From assembly GCF_019924045.1 (NCBI RefSeq), contig NZ_JAHXBN010000008.1:62001-126000 (forward strand): 64,000 nucleotides of DNA. Reading direction: 5' to 3'. The position numbers and the translations under genes were made by a program. Shown one piece after another: positions 26,401-35,288 of this stretch. The DNA is from Dyadobacter fermentans. Its GTDB lineage: Bacteria; Bacteroidota; Bacteroidia; Cytophagales; Spirosomataceae. The notes under the pieces were generated by a model that was not told the DNA's origin, searched no databases, and saw only the letters and a program-made list of their open reading frames with translations. Within the stretch, counting starts at the first letter, position 1, and the number at the start of each line of letters is the position of its first letter.

Positions 26401-26788
26401 CACTGTCAATGAATACCGGACAGGGATTTGGGAGAATACGAAGGGGAAATTCGTGTTTCACGCATTGCCTGTTGAGGCTCAGTTTGCACCGGTATATGCC
26501 ATTGCCATACACGATATGGATGGGGATGGCATACCGGATATTGTTTTGGGTGGAAATAGCAGGCAGACACGAGTGAGGATGGGTAAAAACGACGCCAGCC
26601 TTTTGCAGGTATTTTCCAATGAAGGAGCTTTGAAATTCAGCTTTTTACCTCAGTATAGGACGGGCTTTTATGTACAGGGCGACGTGCGGGCTTTGGCTGT
26701 TTTTCAAGCCGGGGGAGCGAAGTATTTAGTAGCCGCGATTAATAACAAGCCACTGACAAGTTATAGATCGAAAGGCACAAGTAATTAA
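23495..26788 (+). CDS. ASPIC/UnbV (CRTAC1-like) FG-GAP/VCBS repeat lipoprotein (module 1)
   Basis: The 1097-residue protein starts with a lipoprotein signal (LISGC, Cys14, then KQDN). FG-GAP/VCBS-type repeats with calcium-binding loops such as DFNNDGLIDLYF (61-72) recur from about residue 50 to 490, an ASPIC/UnbV domain spans about 509-595, and further repeats of DGDGDxD type continue to the end. This is a large beta-propeller-rich surface protein; related CRTAC1-like proteins are common beside SusCD in Bacteroidota, and their role (glycan or carbonate binding, or substrate presentation) is not established. The frame is open from 23297, but that would overlap the SusD gene; the ATG at 23495 gives the lipoprotein signal. 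It is paralogous to the gene at 31974. Confidence 0.9.
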   Translation: MRKILLLLILISGCKQDNTLFTLLDSGKTGIDFNNYIDEDEENNVLRYGYFYNGGGVAAADFNNDGLIDLYFTGNMVANKLYLNRGDMEFEDVSEKSGTGLNEGWKTGVSLVDINDDGWVDIFVCRAGAADPRLRTKLLYVNNGKTADGIPTFTEKAAEYGLNDASYTTQAVFFDYDRDGDTDCFLLNHSLQEYAGFSNLLANYRQQRNEAYGNKLLRNDGGRFTNVTDSAGIVSNVLSFGLGVNVNDFNNDGWQDLYIANDYNENDYLYLNEKNGKFKEVIRESMGHVSLFSMGTDAADINNDGLMDVLTLDMLPASNERIKLTSGDDNYDKYQQLLRAGFHDQSMRNMLQLNNGVNQNGVPVFSEIGQLAGVSNTDWSWAALMADFDNDGWKDIFISNGYARDYTNMEFLKYSADRQVQSNQGSNAPKQMEIIAQMPPINEPDYIFQNQKNLTFAKRTKEWGFEKNNQSNGAIYADLDNDGDLDLVTNNVSQKAFIYRNNAGQLQAGNASLRVRLVSPKYAHLAGAKVTVHGDSIVQTQNFIPVRGFQSAQWDALHFGLGGNSRIDSLSVTWADGSRQVLKGVSGKEITLRYADARKEADSPTALPALWEPTTLIDFTHTEDARNDFRIQTLLPTMLTYQGPRMAQKDINGDGVDDFYIAGARGQVGALFLSGNGTFRKSAQPAFEADAAFEDADAVFFDADGDGDQDLMVTSAGYELNAGDPLLLPRLYLNEKGGFTKASFPAVGANASSVAVADIDADGDLDVFLGSRVMPGRFPESTGGVLMVNNGKAGFSDQTAELAPGLRQAGMVTDAVFEDLEIDGFPDLVLTADWMPVRIFANSKGKLTDANEKWGTAHLHGCWNVIRPADLDGDGDTDFVVGNMGRNWQWNSTSPTGLMLYAADFDNLNRIVPVVAVTENGKQYPYASRDELLDQIPSLKKKYTDYVSYSKATLPEMLPAEKLKTAKQFTVNEYRTGIWENTKGKFVFHALPVEAQFAPVYAIAIHDMDGDGIPDIVLGGNSRQTRVRMGKNDASLLQVFSNEGALKFSFLPQYRTGFYVQGDVRALAVFQAGGAKYLVAAINNKPLTSYRSKGTSN

Positions 26789-26810
26789 TTTTTGATTAAA
26801 ATAGTCTGCT

Positions 26811-26850
26811 GCCCGGAAGGCCCTTTTTGGATGCTTTTCGGGCTTTTTTT
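26811..26850 (+). terminator. Intrinsic terminator after the module 1 ASPIC/UnbV gene
   Basis: GCCCGgAAG and CTTttCGGGC pair across 26811-26843 with a wobble, followed by seven T. It lies 22 bases past the stop. Confidence 0.8.
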
Positions 26851-27120
26851 GTAATGTTTTAGGAATAAAACGAGGGCGAATTGTATTAATCGGCTGTATC
26901 TGCGGAGCCCTAAACCTAAGGAGGTAGAAGTCAGTCATTTGTAAAATGCATTTGATAACTTATTAAAGAAATATTAAAAAAATAAGGTAAGTACAAACCG
27001 TTTTTAAAATTATTTAATTATAATTTATTTTATGATATTTGCTCAGAACGGAATTTGGCTTTGCTAAAATTCGGTATTTACCAAATTTAACCTATTTAAA
27101 ATTTACTAATTTTTCGACCT
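26851..27120. other. AT-rich leader before the second SusC gene
   Basis: No gene is visible in these 270 bases. A very AT-rich block (26960-27035) could act as an upstream promoter element, and GATATTTG at 27033-27040 is one mismatch from the -7 consensus, which would give a leader of about 75 bases. Confidence 0.35.
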
Positions 27121-30100
27121 ATGAAAGAAAAGCTACGCATGGTCCTGGGGAAAGGGATTATCCCCCTAGGGCTATTTCTGCTTTTTGCATCGTTGACCTC
27201 CTTTGCTCAGGAACGGACTGTTACTGGTAAAGTCATCGATGAAAAAGACCAGGGCCTTCCTGGTGTCTCAGTAACGGTGAAGGGAACGACGCGGGGTACC
27301 AACGCAGACGCGGACGGTAATTTTTCGTTGGCTGGAGTGAAAGACGCCGACGTCCTGGTATTTAGCTCTATTGGCTATTTGAAGCAGGAATTGACAGTTG
27401 GAAGTCGAAGCGCAGTGGAGATCAAAATGGTTCCCGACGTGGCGAACCTCGAAGAGGTGGTTGTGACCGCCCTGGGTATTTCGAAAGAGGCGCGTAAGCT
27501 TGGCTACGCTGTGAGCACAATCGGTGGCGACGTGATGACCAAGGCGAGAGAGACCAATATCGGTAACTCCCTGGCCGGACGTGTGGCCGGTTTGAACGTA
27601 AAAGGAACCAGCGGTGGCCCCGGAGGTACAGCGAAGATCCTCATGCGCGGTATGCCCAGTATGAACTCGGGCGGATCGCCGCTGATCGTTATCAACGGTG
27701 TACCTATGGACAACACGCAGCGCGGAAGTGCCGGTGAATGGGGTGGTGCCGATGGAGGCGACGGTTTGGGTAATCTTAACCCCGACGATATCGAGTCGAT
27801 GACGGTGTTGAAAGGTCAGGCTGCCTCGGGTCTTTACGGGGCGCGAGCTTCCAACGGGGTTATCCTCGTGAAAACCAAAGCGGGCAAAAAGGGTGATTTT
27901 TCAGTGGATTACAACCTGAACTACTCACTTGACGCTCCGCGCGACATGACCGACTTCCAGTACGAATATGGACAGGGAATCGGCGGTCAGAAACCTGCTA
28001 CTACCGCATTGGCACAGCAAACCGCACGAATGAGCTGGGGCGGGAAACTCGACGGATCCGATATCGTTCAGTTCGACGGTAAAACTTACAAGTACTCGGC
28101 GCAGAAAGACAATGTGAAGCATTTCTATCGTAATGGCAGCAACTTCACCAACAGTGTTTCGGTAACCAAAGGAGGAGACAATGGTTCTTTCAGATTGTCG
28201 CTTGCCAATCTGGATAACAAGTCGATTATCGAAAACAGCGGTATGGTAAGAAGGACAGTCAACCTTACGGCTGATCAGAACATTACCAAAAGGCTGAGCG
28301 TGAATGTAATGGCCAACTACATCAATGAGAAGATTACAGGTAAACCGATTCTCAGCGATGGCCCTATGAATGCTAACAACGGAATGTTCCTGGCTACGAA
28401 CATTGATCAGCGCATCCTCTCGCCTGGTTACAACCCAACAACCGGTAAGGAAATCGTGTTCTCGGATGATGAATATGTGACGAACCCTTATTTCGTGGTT
28501 AACCAGTTTGTAAACGACGTTTCCCGCAAACGAATAATTTCGGCGGTAGCGACCAAGTACCAGTTTGCTGATTGGATCTACGCACAGGCCCGCATGGGTT
28601 ACGACAATGCCAACGACCGTATTTTCAAGGTTACGCCTTGGGGAACCGCCTACTCGAATGGTGCAAAAGGTGGTTTGGATGAATTATCCAATGCACAGCG
28701 TACCGAGTTGAACTTTGACGGTTTGATCGGCGTCAACAAAACCTTCAGCGACTTGTCCCTGGATGCGATCGTTGGAGGTAACATACGTAAGAATCAGTAT
28801 GAGAAACTGAGTATCGGCGGCAGCCCGTTTGTATTGCCTTACCTGTACAGCTGGAACAACGTAGTGAATTTCAACCGTAACTACGAGGTTGCGAACACAG
28901 AGGTACAATCGGCGTATTATAGCGTGGATCTGGGCTACAAAGGCATCCTTAACCTGAGCACCACCGGCCGTTACGACGTGTACTCAACCCTGCCAAGCGC
29001 AAACAGAAGCATTTTTACGCCTTCGGTTACAGGTTCATTCATCTTCACCGATTTGATGAATGTTTCGAGCCTGAGCTTTGGTAAAGTGCGTGCTTCTTAC
29101 GCCAAGACGAGTGGTGAGCCTACTACCGCTTATGGTACGGCTATTTACTACGGTGTTGGAAACGCATTCAATGGAGTGGCAACCGGTAATTTCAGCGATG
29201 CATTACCTAACCTTTTCCTGAAACCGTTTACCAAGGATGAAGTTGAAGTAGGTCTTGAATTGAAATTCTTCGGAAACCGCCTTGGTTTGGACGCGTCGTA
29301 TTACAGCCAGAAAACCAAAAACGAGATCATGCCTGCCAATTACAGCAGCGCTACCGGTTACGTGAGCGGTGTGGTAGGTACAGGTTCAGTTCAAAACCGT
29401 GGTCTGGAATTGATGTTGACAGGTACGCCTGTAAGGTCTTCGAAATTCGAGTGGAATGCGTCTTTCAACCTGACTTCGGTTAAAAACAAAATCCTCGAAA
29501 CAGATGCTGACAACAATCCGATTTCACTCGGCCAAAACCGCGCCACCTTGGGTAATGCGATTACGGCATTCGTGGTAGGTCAGGCTGGGCCGCAGATTCG
29601 TGCATATGATTATAAATATGCTTCTAACGGACAGATTGTCGTAGATGCGTCTGGTTTGCCGGTTCGTGGCGACCTCAAAAACTACGGAACTGTGCTGCCA
29701 ACCCTTTACGGTGGTCTCAATAACGATCTTCGTTTTGGTGACCTGAGCCTGTCGTTCCTGATCGATTACAACTTTGGTAACAAAATCCTTTCTGCAACTG
29801 AGAACTACGCATACCGTCGCGGTTTAGCGAAGGAAACCCTGGTGGGACGTGAAGGAGGTATCACGACCGGCGTAACAGAAAGCGGTGCGGCTAATACCGT
29901 TACTGCAACCGCGCAGGATTACTATACCGCGCTCGCTAACAACGTAACCGCGATCAGCGTTTTGGATGGAGATTTCATCAAATTGCGCCAGGTTACATTG
30001 GGTTATAACCTGCCTGCTAAGATGTTGGAAAAATGGCCTTTGATCCGCGCGGTAAACATCTCGCTGGTTTCACGGAACCTGTTCTACTTCATGAAGAAAA

Positions 30101-30219
30101 CCAACAACATCGACCCGGAAGCTACTTTCGGCGCCAACCTGAAATACTCCGGTATCGAAGGTACAAGCTTGCCTGCAACCCGCAATTACGGTGTTAACGT
30201 AGCCTTCAAGTTCAAATGA
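27121..30219 (+). CDS. SusC/RagA family TonB-linked outer membrane protein (module 2)
   Basis: The 1032-residue protein has the same architecture as the SusC at 18716: signal peptide (about 1-29), carboxypeptidase-regulatory-like domain (VTGKVIDEKDQGLPGVSVTV, about 34-112), TonB-contact stretch EEVVVTALG, plug domain with the VLKGQAASGLYGARASNG pattern, and a barrel ending NVAFKFK. The N-terminal 130 residues align closely with module 1, and the barrels diverge, which points to duplication followed by a change in ligand. The SusD partner begins at the very end of this gene, so the pair is translationally linked. Confidence 0.95.
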   Translation: MKEKLRMVLGKGIIPLGLFLLFASLTSFAQERTVTGKVIDEKDQGLPGVSVTVKGTTRGTNADADGNFSLAGVKDADVLVFSSIGYLKQELTVGSRSAVEIKMVPDVANLEEVVVTALGISKEARKLGYAVSTIGGDVMTKARETNIGNSLAGRVAGLNVKGTSGGPGGTAKILMRGMPSMNSGGSPLIVINGVPMDNTQRGSAGEWGGADGGDGLGNLNPDDIESMTVLKGQAASGLYGARASNGVILVKTKAGKKGDFSVDYNLNYSLDAPRDMTDFQYEYGQGIGGQKPATTALAQQTARMSWGGKLDGSDIVQFDGKTYKYSAQKDNVKHFYRNGSNFTNSVSVTKGGDNGSFRLSLANLDNKSIIENSGMVRRTVNLTADQNITKRLSVNVMANYINEKITGKPILSDGPMNANNGMFLATNIDQRILSPGYNPTTGKEIVFSDDEYVTNPYFVVNQFVNDVSRKRIISAVATKYQFADWIYAQARMGYDNANDRIFKVTPWGTAYSNGAKGGLDELSNAQRTELNFDGLIGVNKTFSDLSLDAIVGGNIRKNQYEKLSIGGSPFVLPYLYSWNNVVNFNRNYEVANTEVQSAYYSVDLGYKGILNLSTTGRYDVYSTLPSANRSIFTPSVTGSFIFTDLMNVSSLSFGKVRASYAKTSGEPTTAYGTAIYYGVGNAFNGVATGNFSDALPNLFLKPFTKDEVEVGLELKFFGNRLGLDASYYSQKTKNEIMPANYSSATGYVSGVVGTGSVQNRGLELMLTGTPVRSSKFEWNASFNLTSVKNKILETDADNNPISLGQNRATLGNAITAFVVGQAGPQIRAYDYKYASNGQIVVDASGLPVRGDLKNYGTVLPTLYGGLNNDLRFGDLSLSFLIDYNFGNKILSATENYAYRRGLAKETLVGREGGITTGVTESGAANTVTATAQDYYTALANNVTAISVLDGDFIKLRQVTLGYNLPAKMLEKWPLIRAVNISLVSRNLFYFMKKTNNIDPEATFGANLKYSGIEGTSLPATRNYGVNVAFKFK

Positions 30220-30227
30220 GCATTAAT

Positions 30228-31832
30228 ATGAAAAAGAAACTAATCAATATGATCGTCCTCGCAGGCCTGCTTCCTTTGGCTTGTACGGACAAATTCGATG
30301 AACTGAATACTGACCCTACCAAGTCGTCGGGTGAGACTTTCGATCCGAACCTGCTATTGCCGACGATTCAGTTCAACCACGCCAATGCGACAGCGGGCTA
30401 TAACGGTACGATCCTGTTCCAGAGCATGTGGGTACAGATTCTTTCTTCGACCACCTCTGGCGCTGCCAACTATTATTCCAATGCTGACAAATATGTGATT
30501 TCGAGTAACACGAACTCCTATCTGGCAAGCTCATGGAATACAGGTTACCGGGCGGCCAGCCTTGCCTACGAAATGGAGCAGTTGACGAAGGATAAGCCGG
30601 CACTGGTGAACCTGACCAACATCGCGATCATCATGCAGGTGCAGGCGCTGGCAACGATCACCGACATTTACGGTGATATCCCTTACACTCAGGCATTGCA
30701 GGCGAAAACGGGCATCACATTGCCGGTTTACGACACGCAGGAAAGTATCTATAAATCCTTGCTGGCGCGCCTTGACGCTGCCACAGCTGCGTTGAACCCT
30801 GCTGCTGCCATTCCAGCCAACGATTCATTCGCAGGTTACAAGGGTGATATTACCAAATGGAAAAAGTATGGTTACTCGTTGATGTTGAAACTGGCAATGC
30901 GCCTCACCAAAGCAGACCTCGCTACTGCCAAAACCTATGCGGAGAAGGCCGCAACGGGTGGTGTGTTTACCAGTGTAGCTGATGACGCCTACATCGTAAT
31001 GGACGACGCCAATGGCTATACCAATGGTAACGGTGCCGCATTATCTACGCCGGCTGATATTTACCAGGTAAGATGGAGTAAAGTCATGATCGACTATCTG
31101 AAAGCGGGCAATGATCCTCGTTTGGGTAAAATCGCAGAAGTACCCGCAGCAGGTCTTGCCGCCAACCAAAGCATTACCGTTGCCGGTGACGCTACTCCCG
31201 CCAACCAGTTGGGATTGCCCAATGGCTACGATATGAATGGCGGTGCTACTGATATCACGAAATCGGCAGGTTATCCCGGCGGAACCGGTACCGGAGCCGA
31301 CGCTACGCCTATCGGTAAATATTCACGTCCAACAGCTATTTATCGTTCAAGAAGCGGACCGATTACGGTGCTTACTTATGCGCAAACCGAGCTATTGCTT
31401 GCAGAAGCTGTAACCCGTGGATTCGCGGTAGGAGGAACGGCTGCCGCTCACTACAAAAACGGGCTTTCGGCAGGTATTCAGTCACTGGGCAAATACGGTG
31501 CGGCTGCGGTTATTGATGCGGCAACGGCTGATGCTTACGCAACCGCGCATCCGCTGGACGCTGCCAATGCGTTGAAACAGATCAACGAGCAGTACTGGGC
31601 AACGACCGGTATTCTGTTCAATTTTGTGGAATCTTGGAGCAACTGGAAACGTTCAGGCTTCCCCGTGCTAACGCCAATCAACTATGTGGGTAATTTCTCG
31701 AACGGAACCATTCCGCGTCGCCAGCCTTACCCGACCACTGAGGCTACTCAGAACAGCGCCAACTACAACGATGCCGTAGGGCGTTTGGCAAGTGGTGACA
31801 ACTGGGTTTCACGCGTTTGGTGGGACAAATAA
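30228..31832 (+). CDS. SusD/RagB family nutrient-binding lipoprotein (module 2)
   Basis: The roughly 534-residue lipoprotein has the signal MKKKLINMIVLAGLLPLAC followed by TDKFDELNTD, nearly identical to the TDNFDEINTN of module 1. It contains DIYGDIPYTQA near 150, the pattern YAQTELLLAEAVTRG, and ends RVWWDK, marking it as SusD-like_2. An alternative ATG at 30216 overlaps the SusC stop as ATGA and would add four residues; the ATG at 30228 after an A-rich stretch gives a cleaner signal peptide. It forms the surface lid for the module 2 SusC. Two hairpin terminators follow before the next gene. Confidence 0.92.
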   Translation: MKKKLINMIVLAGLLPLACTDKFDELNTDPTKSSGETFDPNLLLPTIQFNHANATAGYNGTILFQSMWVQILSSTTSGAANYYSNADKYVISSNTNSYLASSWNTGYRAASLAYEMEQLTKDKPALVNLTNIAIIMQVQALATITDIYGDIPYTQALQAKTGITLPVYDTQESIYKSLLARLDAATAALNPAAAIPANDSFAGYKGDITKWKKYGYSLMLKLAMRLTKADLATAKTYAEKAATGGVFTSVADDAYIVMDDANGYTNGNGAALSTPADIYQVRWSKVMIDYLKAGNDPRLGKIAEVPAAGLAANQSITVAGDATPANQLGLPNGYDMNGGATDITKSAGYPGGTGTGADATPIGKYSRPTAIYRSRSGPITVLTYAQTELLLAEAVTRGFAVGGTAAAHYKNGLSAGIQSLGKYGAAAVIDAATADAYATAHPLDAANALKQINEQYWATTGILFNFVESWSNWKRSGFPVLTPINYVGNFSNGTIPRRQPYPTTEATQNSANYNDAVGRLASGDNWVSRVWWDK

Positions 31833-31840
31833 ATAATACA

Positions 31841-31875
31841 AAAGCGTCAGGAAATATTAACTTTCCTGGCGCTTT
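31841..31875 (+). terminator. Intrinsic terminator after the module 2 SusD gene (first)
   Basis: AAAGCGTCAGGAAA pairs with TTTCCTGGCGCTTT (31841-31854 and 31862-31875, one G-T wobble) around a seven-base loop, followed by CTTCCC. Confidence 0.8.
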
Positions 31876-31901
31876 CTTCCCAAAGCACTGCACTAAGTTT
31901 T

Positions 31902-31934
31902 AACTTCAACTTTTAGTTGAAGTTTTTTATTTTA
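31902..31934 (+). terminator. Intrinsic terminator after the module 2 SusD gene (second)
   Basis: A perfect 10-bp stem AACTTCAACT / AGTTGAAGTT (31902-31911 and 31915-31924) with loop TTT runs into TTTTATTTTA. It ends 40 bases before the ASPIC/UnbV start. Confidence 0.85.
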
Positions 31935-31973
31935 GTACAAAATCTTCCTTTCTAAATCGGTACTGCACTTTCA

Positions 31974-34900
31974 ATGAATCACAAAGTTCGCCTTTTTTAC
32001 CTGCCCGCCATTTTACTGCTGACATTCCATTTTACCGGCGTCAGGGCGCAGAACACATTGTTCCACTTCCTTGAAGGCAAGCAGACGGGGATCGATTTCG
32101 TGAACCCGATCAGCGAAACCGAAAGCCAGAACGTGATGTCGTATGAATACTATTACAATGGCGGGGGCGTAGCGGTAGGGGACATTAATAACGATGGTTT
32201 CGATGACCTTTTCTTTACGTCCAATATGGGTTCCAACAAGCTTTACCTGAACCTGGGCGCGAAAGGTGAGAAAATGAAATTCAAGGATATTACCGCGTCG
32301 GCTGGCAAGGGACTAGAAGGCCGGAAGGGCGGCTGGAAAACGGGTGTGACGATGGCCGACGTGAATGGTGACGGGTTGCTCGATATCCACATTTGCTACT
32401 CCGGCAAGGTGAAGGACGAGGACCGCCGGAATCAGCTTTTTATCAATCAGGGTAACCTCAAATTCGTCGAACAGGCGAAGGAGTACGGGCTCGACAACAT
32501 CAGTTACAGCACCCAGGCCGCTTTCTTTGATTACGACAACGATGGCGATCTGGATATGATGTTGCTCAACCATACAACCAAGAAGATCGACAATATGGAG
32601 CTTGCGAAGTTCCGCACACAGACGGACGAGCTCGCGGGTAACAAGCTTTTTGAAAACCAGAAAAACCATTTCGTAGAAGTCACCCAAAAGGCGGGCATTC
32701 ACCAGTACCCGCTCACATTCGGGCTCGGTATCGCGATCGCGGATGTGAACCAGGATGGCTGGCAGGATATTTACGTCACCAACGATTACAACGAGCCCGA
32801 CTACCTTTATATCAACAACCATGATGGCACGTTCAGGGATGTGACACGTCAGTATTTCCGGCATTTGGCCCAGTTTTCGATGGGTATCGACATTGCGGAT
32901 TTTAACAACGACGGCCTGCCGGATATCATGTCGCTCGACATGCTGCCGGAAGACAATCAGCGCCAGAAACTGCTTCAATTGCAGGAAAACTACGAAGCCT
33001 TCGAGCTGATGGTGCGGCAGGACCTGCAAAAGCAATATATGCGCAATATGTTGCAGCTCAACAATGGTGACGGCACATTCAGTGAGATCGCCCAGTTCGC
33101 AGGCGTTTCCAACACCGATTGGAGCTGGACACCGCTCTTTGCCGATTTCGACAACGATGGGTTCAAGGACCTCTTCGTTTCAAACGGCTATCTCAGGGAT
33201 TATACCAACAAGGACTTTCTGAAATACTGGGGCGATTACAAGATTAAACGGGCGGTCGATAAGGAGCCGTTCCAGCTCATGGATCTTGTGAAAGCGATGC
33301 CTTCCACGGCATTGGCCAACTACATTTTCAAAAACAATCGCGACCTGACATTTTCCAAAATGCAGAAGCCCTGGGGCCTTGAACACGCGTCGGTTTCGAG
33401 TGGGGCAATATATGCGGACCTGGACAATGACGGCGACCTGGATCTGGTCGTGAATAATATCAATGAACCTGCATTTGTATACCAAAATACAGCCAGCGAG
33501 TCCCAAAATGGTAATTGGCTGCAATTGAAACTGAAACAAAACGGCGCTAATGCCGGCGGAGTGGGGGCGAGGGTGTATGTTAAAAACAAAGGTGCCCTTC
33601 AATACCAGGAGGTGAATCCCAACCGCGGGTATCTTTCGTGTACGCCATTACGGCTGCATTTCGGGCTCGGAGAGACGGCTGTGGCGGATACCGTAAAAAT
33701 TCTGTGGCCGGACGGCACGAGCCAGATCATCGAAAATGTGAAGGCTAATCAGCTGCTCGTGGTGGAAAAGTCGGGTAAGAAGGCCGACAAGTCCGGGAAG
33801 GAGCGCATTCCTGTTCCGTTGTTTCAAAAGCAGGCCCCGGCAATCAGTTACCAGCACGAGGGTTTCAGCGAAAATGATTTCAAGCGCCAGCCGCTGATGC
33901 TCTCGATGTATTCGCAGACAGGCCCCGTGGTGGCGAAGGGCGATGTGAATAAGGATGGCCTGGACGATATTTTTGTAAGCGGCGATCAGAACAAGCAGGC
34001 CAAAATATGGTTGCAGCAAAAAGACGGAACGTTTCGCGAAATGCCCGACTTCGCGATCGGTGATGAAAATACGTCGGCTATTTCAGCTGCCGTGTTTTTT
34101 GATGCTAATGGCGATGGTTATGACGATTTGTACATTGCCAAAGGCGGCTATTCACTCTTTGAACCGAATACGGTTTCGCTGCAAGACGAAGTCTATCTGA
34201 GCGACGGAAAGGGCGGGCTGAGCTTGTCGGTTCTCTCCGTCCCGAATTTGAAAGCCAGCAGCAAGTCGTGCGCACGACCGTTCGATTTCGACAAAGACGG
34301 TGACCTTGACCTGTTCGTGGGCGGGCGCATTATTCCCGGCCGGTACCCCGAGACTCCGGCATCGTTCTTGTTGGTTAATGATGGAAAGGGACGTTTCGAA
34401 ATACGGGAGTCGCCGTTCTTTAAAATAGGCATGGTTACCGATGCACAATGGGGCGATTTGAATGCCGACGGCAAACCGGAACTGGTGATAGCGGGTGAAA
34501 TGATGCCGGTGAAGGTTTTTTCCTACAATGGAAAAGACTTTGACGACCAAACTGCTGATTTCTTCCAGACAGAGGAGAGCGGTTTCTGGAATACCATTCA
34601 TATAGAAGACCTGAACGGCGATGGCAAGCCTGATATCCTGGCTGGTAACCTGGGGCAGAATTCGCAGATCAAAGCCTCTGAAAAGGAACCCGCGGAACTG
34701 TATTTCGCCGATTTTGACAAAAATGGCTCGATAGACCCGTTTTTCAATTTTTACGTGCAGGGCAAATCGTACCCGTTCGTAAGCCGCGATGAGCTGAACG
34801 ACCAGATTTATCCTATGCGTAAAAAATTCGCTTACTACCGCGACTATGCCAATGCGACCATGCCCGAAGTGATCCCGGCCGCCGAACTGGCCAAAGCCGG

Positions 34901-35288
34901 CAAGCTTGAAGTGCATGAGCTTCGCACCGTTTGTTTCATGAACCGTAATGGTAAATTCGAGAAGTTCGCCATGCCTGCCCGCGCGCAATTCGGGCCTGTA
35001 TGCACGATCCTGACGGGCGACTATAACCATGATGGATTGAAAGACCTGCTGCTGTTGGGAAACAAAACGGATAACCGCCTCAAACTGGGTAGTATGGATG
35101 CCAATTACGGCAGCCTTTTCGTTGGCGACGGCAAGGGTAGCTTCCATTTCGTGGAGCAGCCGGAGGCCGGGTTGTCGGTAATCGGAGATGTGAAGACGGC
35201 TGTGCAGGTCAATATCGGTAACCAACCTTTTTTAGTGATTGGCGCATTCAATGAGCCGTTGCAGTTTTATAAAAATTCCAGAAAGTAA
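31974..35288 (+). CDS. ASPIC/UnbV (CRTAC1-like) FG-GAP/VCBS repeat protein (module 2)
   Basis: The 1104-residue protein has an ordinary Sec signal (about 1-25, ending VRAQ) rather than the lipobox of its module 1 paralog. FG-GAP/VCBS repeats with DxNxDG loops (GDINNDGFDDLFF near 66-78) fill residues 50-500, an ASPIC/UnbV domain lies at about 514-600, and more repeats follow to the end. Conserved blocks shared with module 1 include MRNMLQLNNG and AGVSNTDWSW. Its last base overlaps the start codon of the haloperoxidase-like gene (TAATG), so the two are translationally coupled. It probably acts at the cell surface; the function is not established. Confidence 0.9.
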   Translation: MNHKVRLFYLPAILLLTFHFTGVRAQNTLFHFLEGKQTGIDFVNPISETESQNVMSYEYYYNGGGVAVGDINNDGFDDLFFTSNMGSNKLYLNLGAKGEKMKFKDITASAGKGLEGRKGGWKTGVTMADVNGDGLLDIHICYSGKVKDEDRRNQLFINQGNLKFVEQAKEYGLDNISYSTQAAFFDYDNDGDLDMMLLNHTTKKIDNMELAKFRTQTDELAGNKLFENQKNHFVEVTQKAGIHQYPLTFGLGIAIADVNQDGWQDIYVTNDYNEPDYLYINNHDGTFRDVTRQYFRHLAQFSMGIDIADFNNDGLPDIMSLDMLPEDNQRQKLLQLQENYEAFELMVRQDLQKQYMRNMLQLNNGDGTFSEIAQFAGVSNTDWSWTPLFADFDNDGFKDLFVSNGYLRDYTNKDFLKYWGDYKIKRAVDKEPFQLMDLVKAMPSTALANYIFKNNRDLTFSKMQKPWGLEHASVSSGAIYADLDNDGDLDLVVNNINEPAFVYQNTASESQNGNWLQLKLKQNGANAGGVGARVYVKNKGALQYQEVNPNRGYLSCTPLRLHFGLGETAVADTVKILWPDGTSQIIENVKANQLLVVEKSGKKADKSGKERIPVPLFQKQAPAISYQHEGFSENDFKRQPLMLSMYSQTGPVVAKGDVNKDGLDDIFVSGDQNKQAKIWLQQKDGTFREMPDFAIGDENTSAISAAVFFDANGDGYDDLYIAKGGYSLFEPNTVSLQDEVYLSDGKGGLSLSVLSVPNLKASSKSCARPFDFDKDGDLDLFVGGRIIPGRYPETPASFLLVNDGKGRFEIRESPFFKIGMVTDAQWGDLNADGKPELVIAGEMMPVKVFSYNGKDFDDQTADFFQTEESGFWNTIHIEDLNGDGKPDILAGNLGQNSQIKASEKEPAELYFADFDKNGSIDPFFNFYVQGKSYPFVSRDELNDQIYPMRKKFAYYRDYANATMPEVIPAAELAKAGKLEVHELRTVCFMNRNGKFEKFAMPARAQFGPVCTILTGDYNHDGLKDLLLLGNKTDNRLKLGSMDANYGSLFVGDGKGSFHFVEQPEAGLSVIGDVKTAVQVNIGNQPFLVIGAFNEPLQFYKNSRK

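Noticed and set aside
26918..26966. AAGGAGG followed by an ATG, resembling a ribosome binding site and small gene
   Set aside because: The frame from the ATG at 26946 stops after six codons, and most genes here lack such sites.
34152..35225. Long minus-strand open frame (357 codons) opposite the module 2 ASPIC/UnbV gene, with similar ones at 32313-33035, 40205-41104 and 44633-45538
   Set aside because: Each lies fully antisense to a well-supported gene, has no recognisable domain, and is explained by GC-rich third positions and Asp/Asn-rich repeats on the coding strand.
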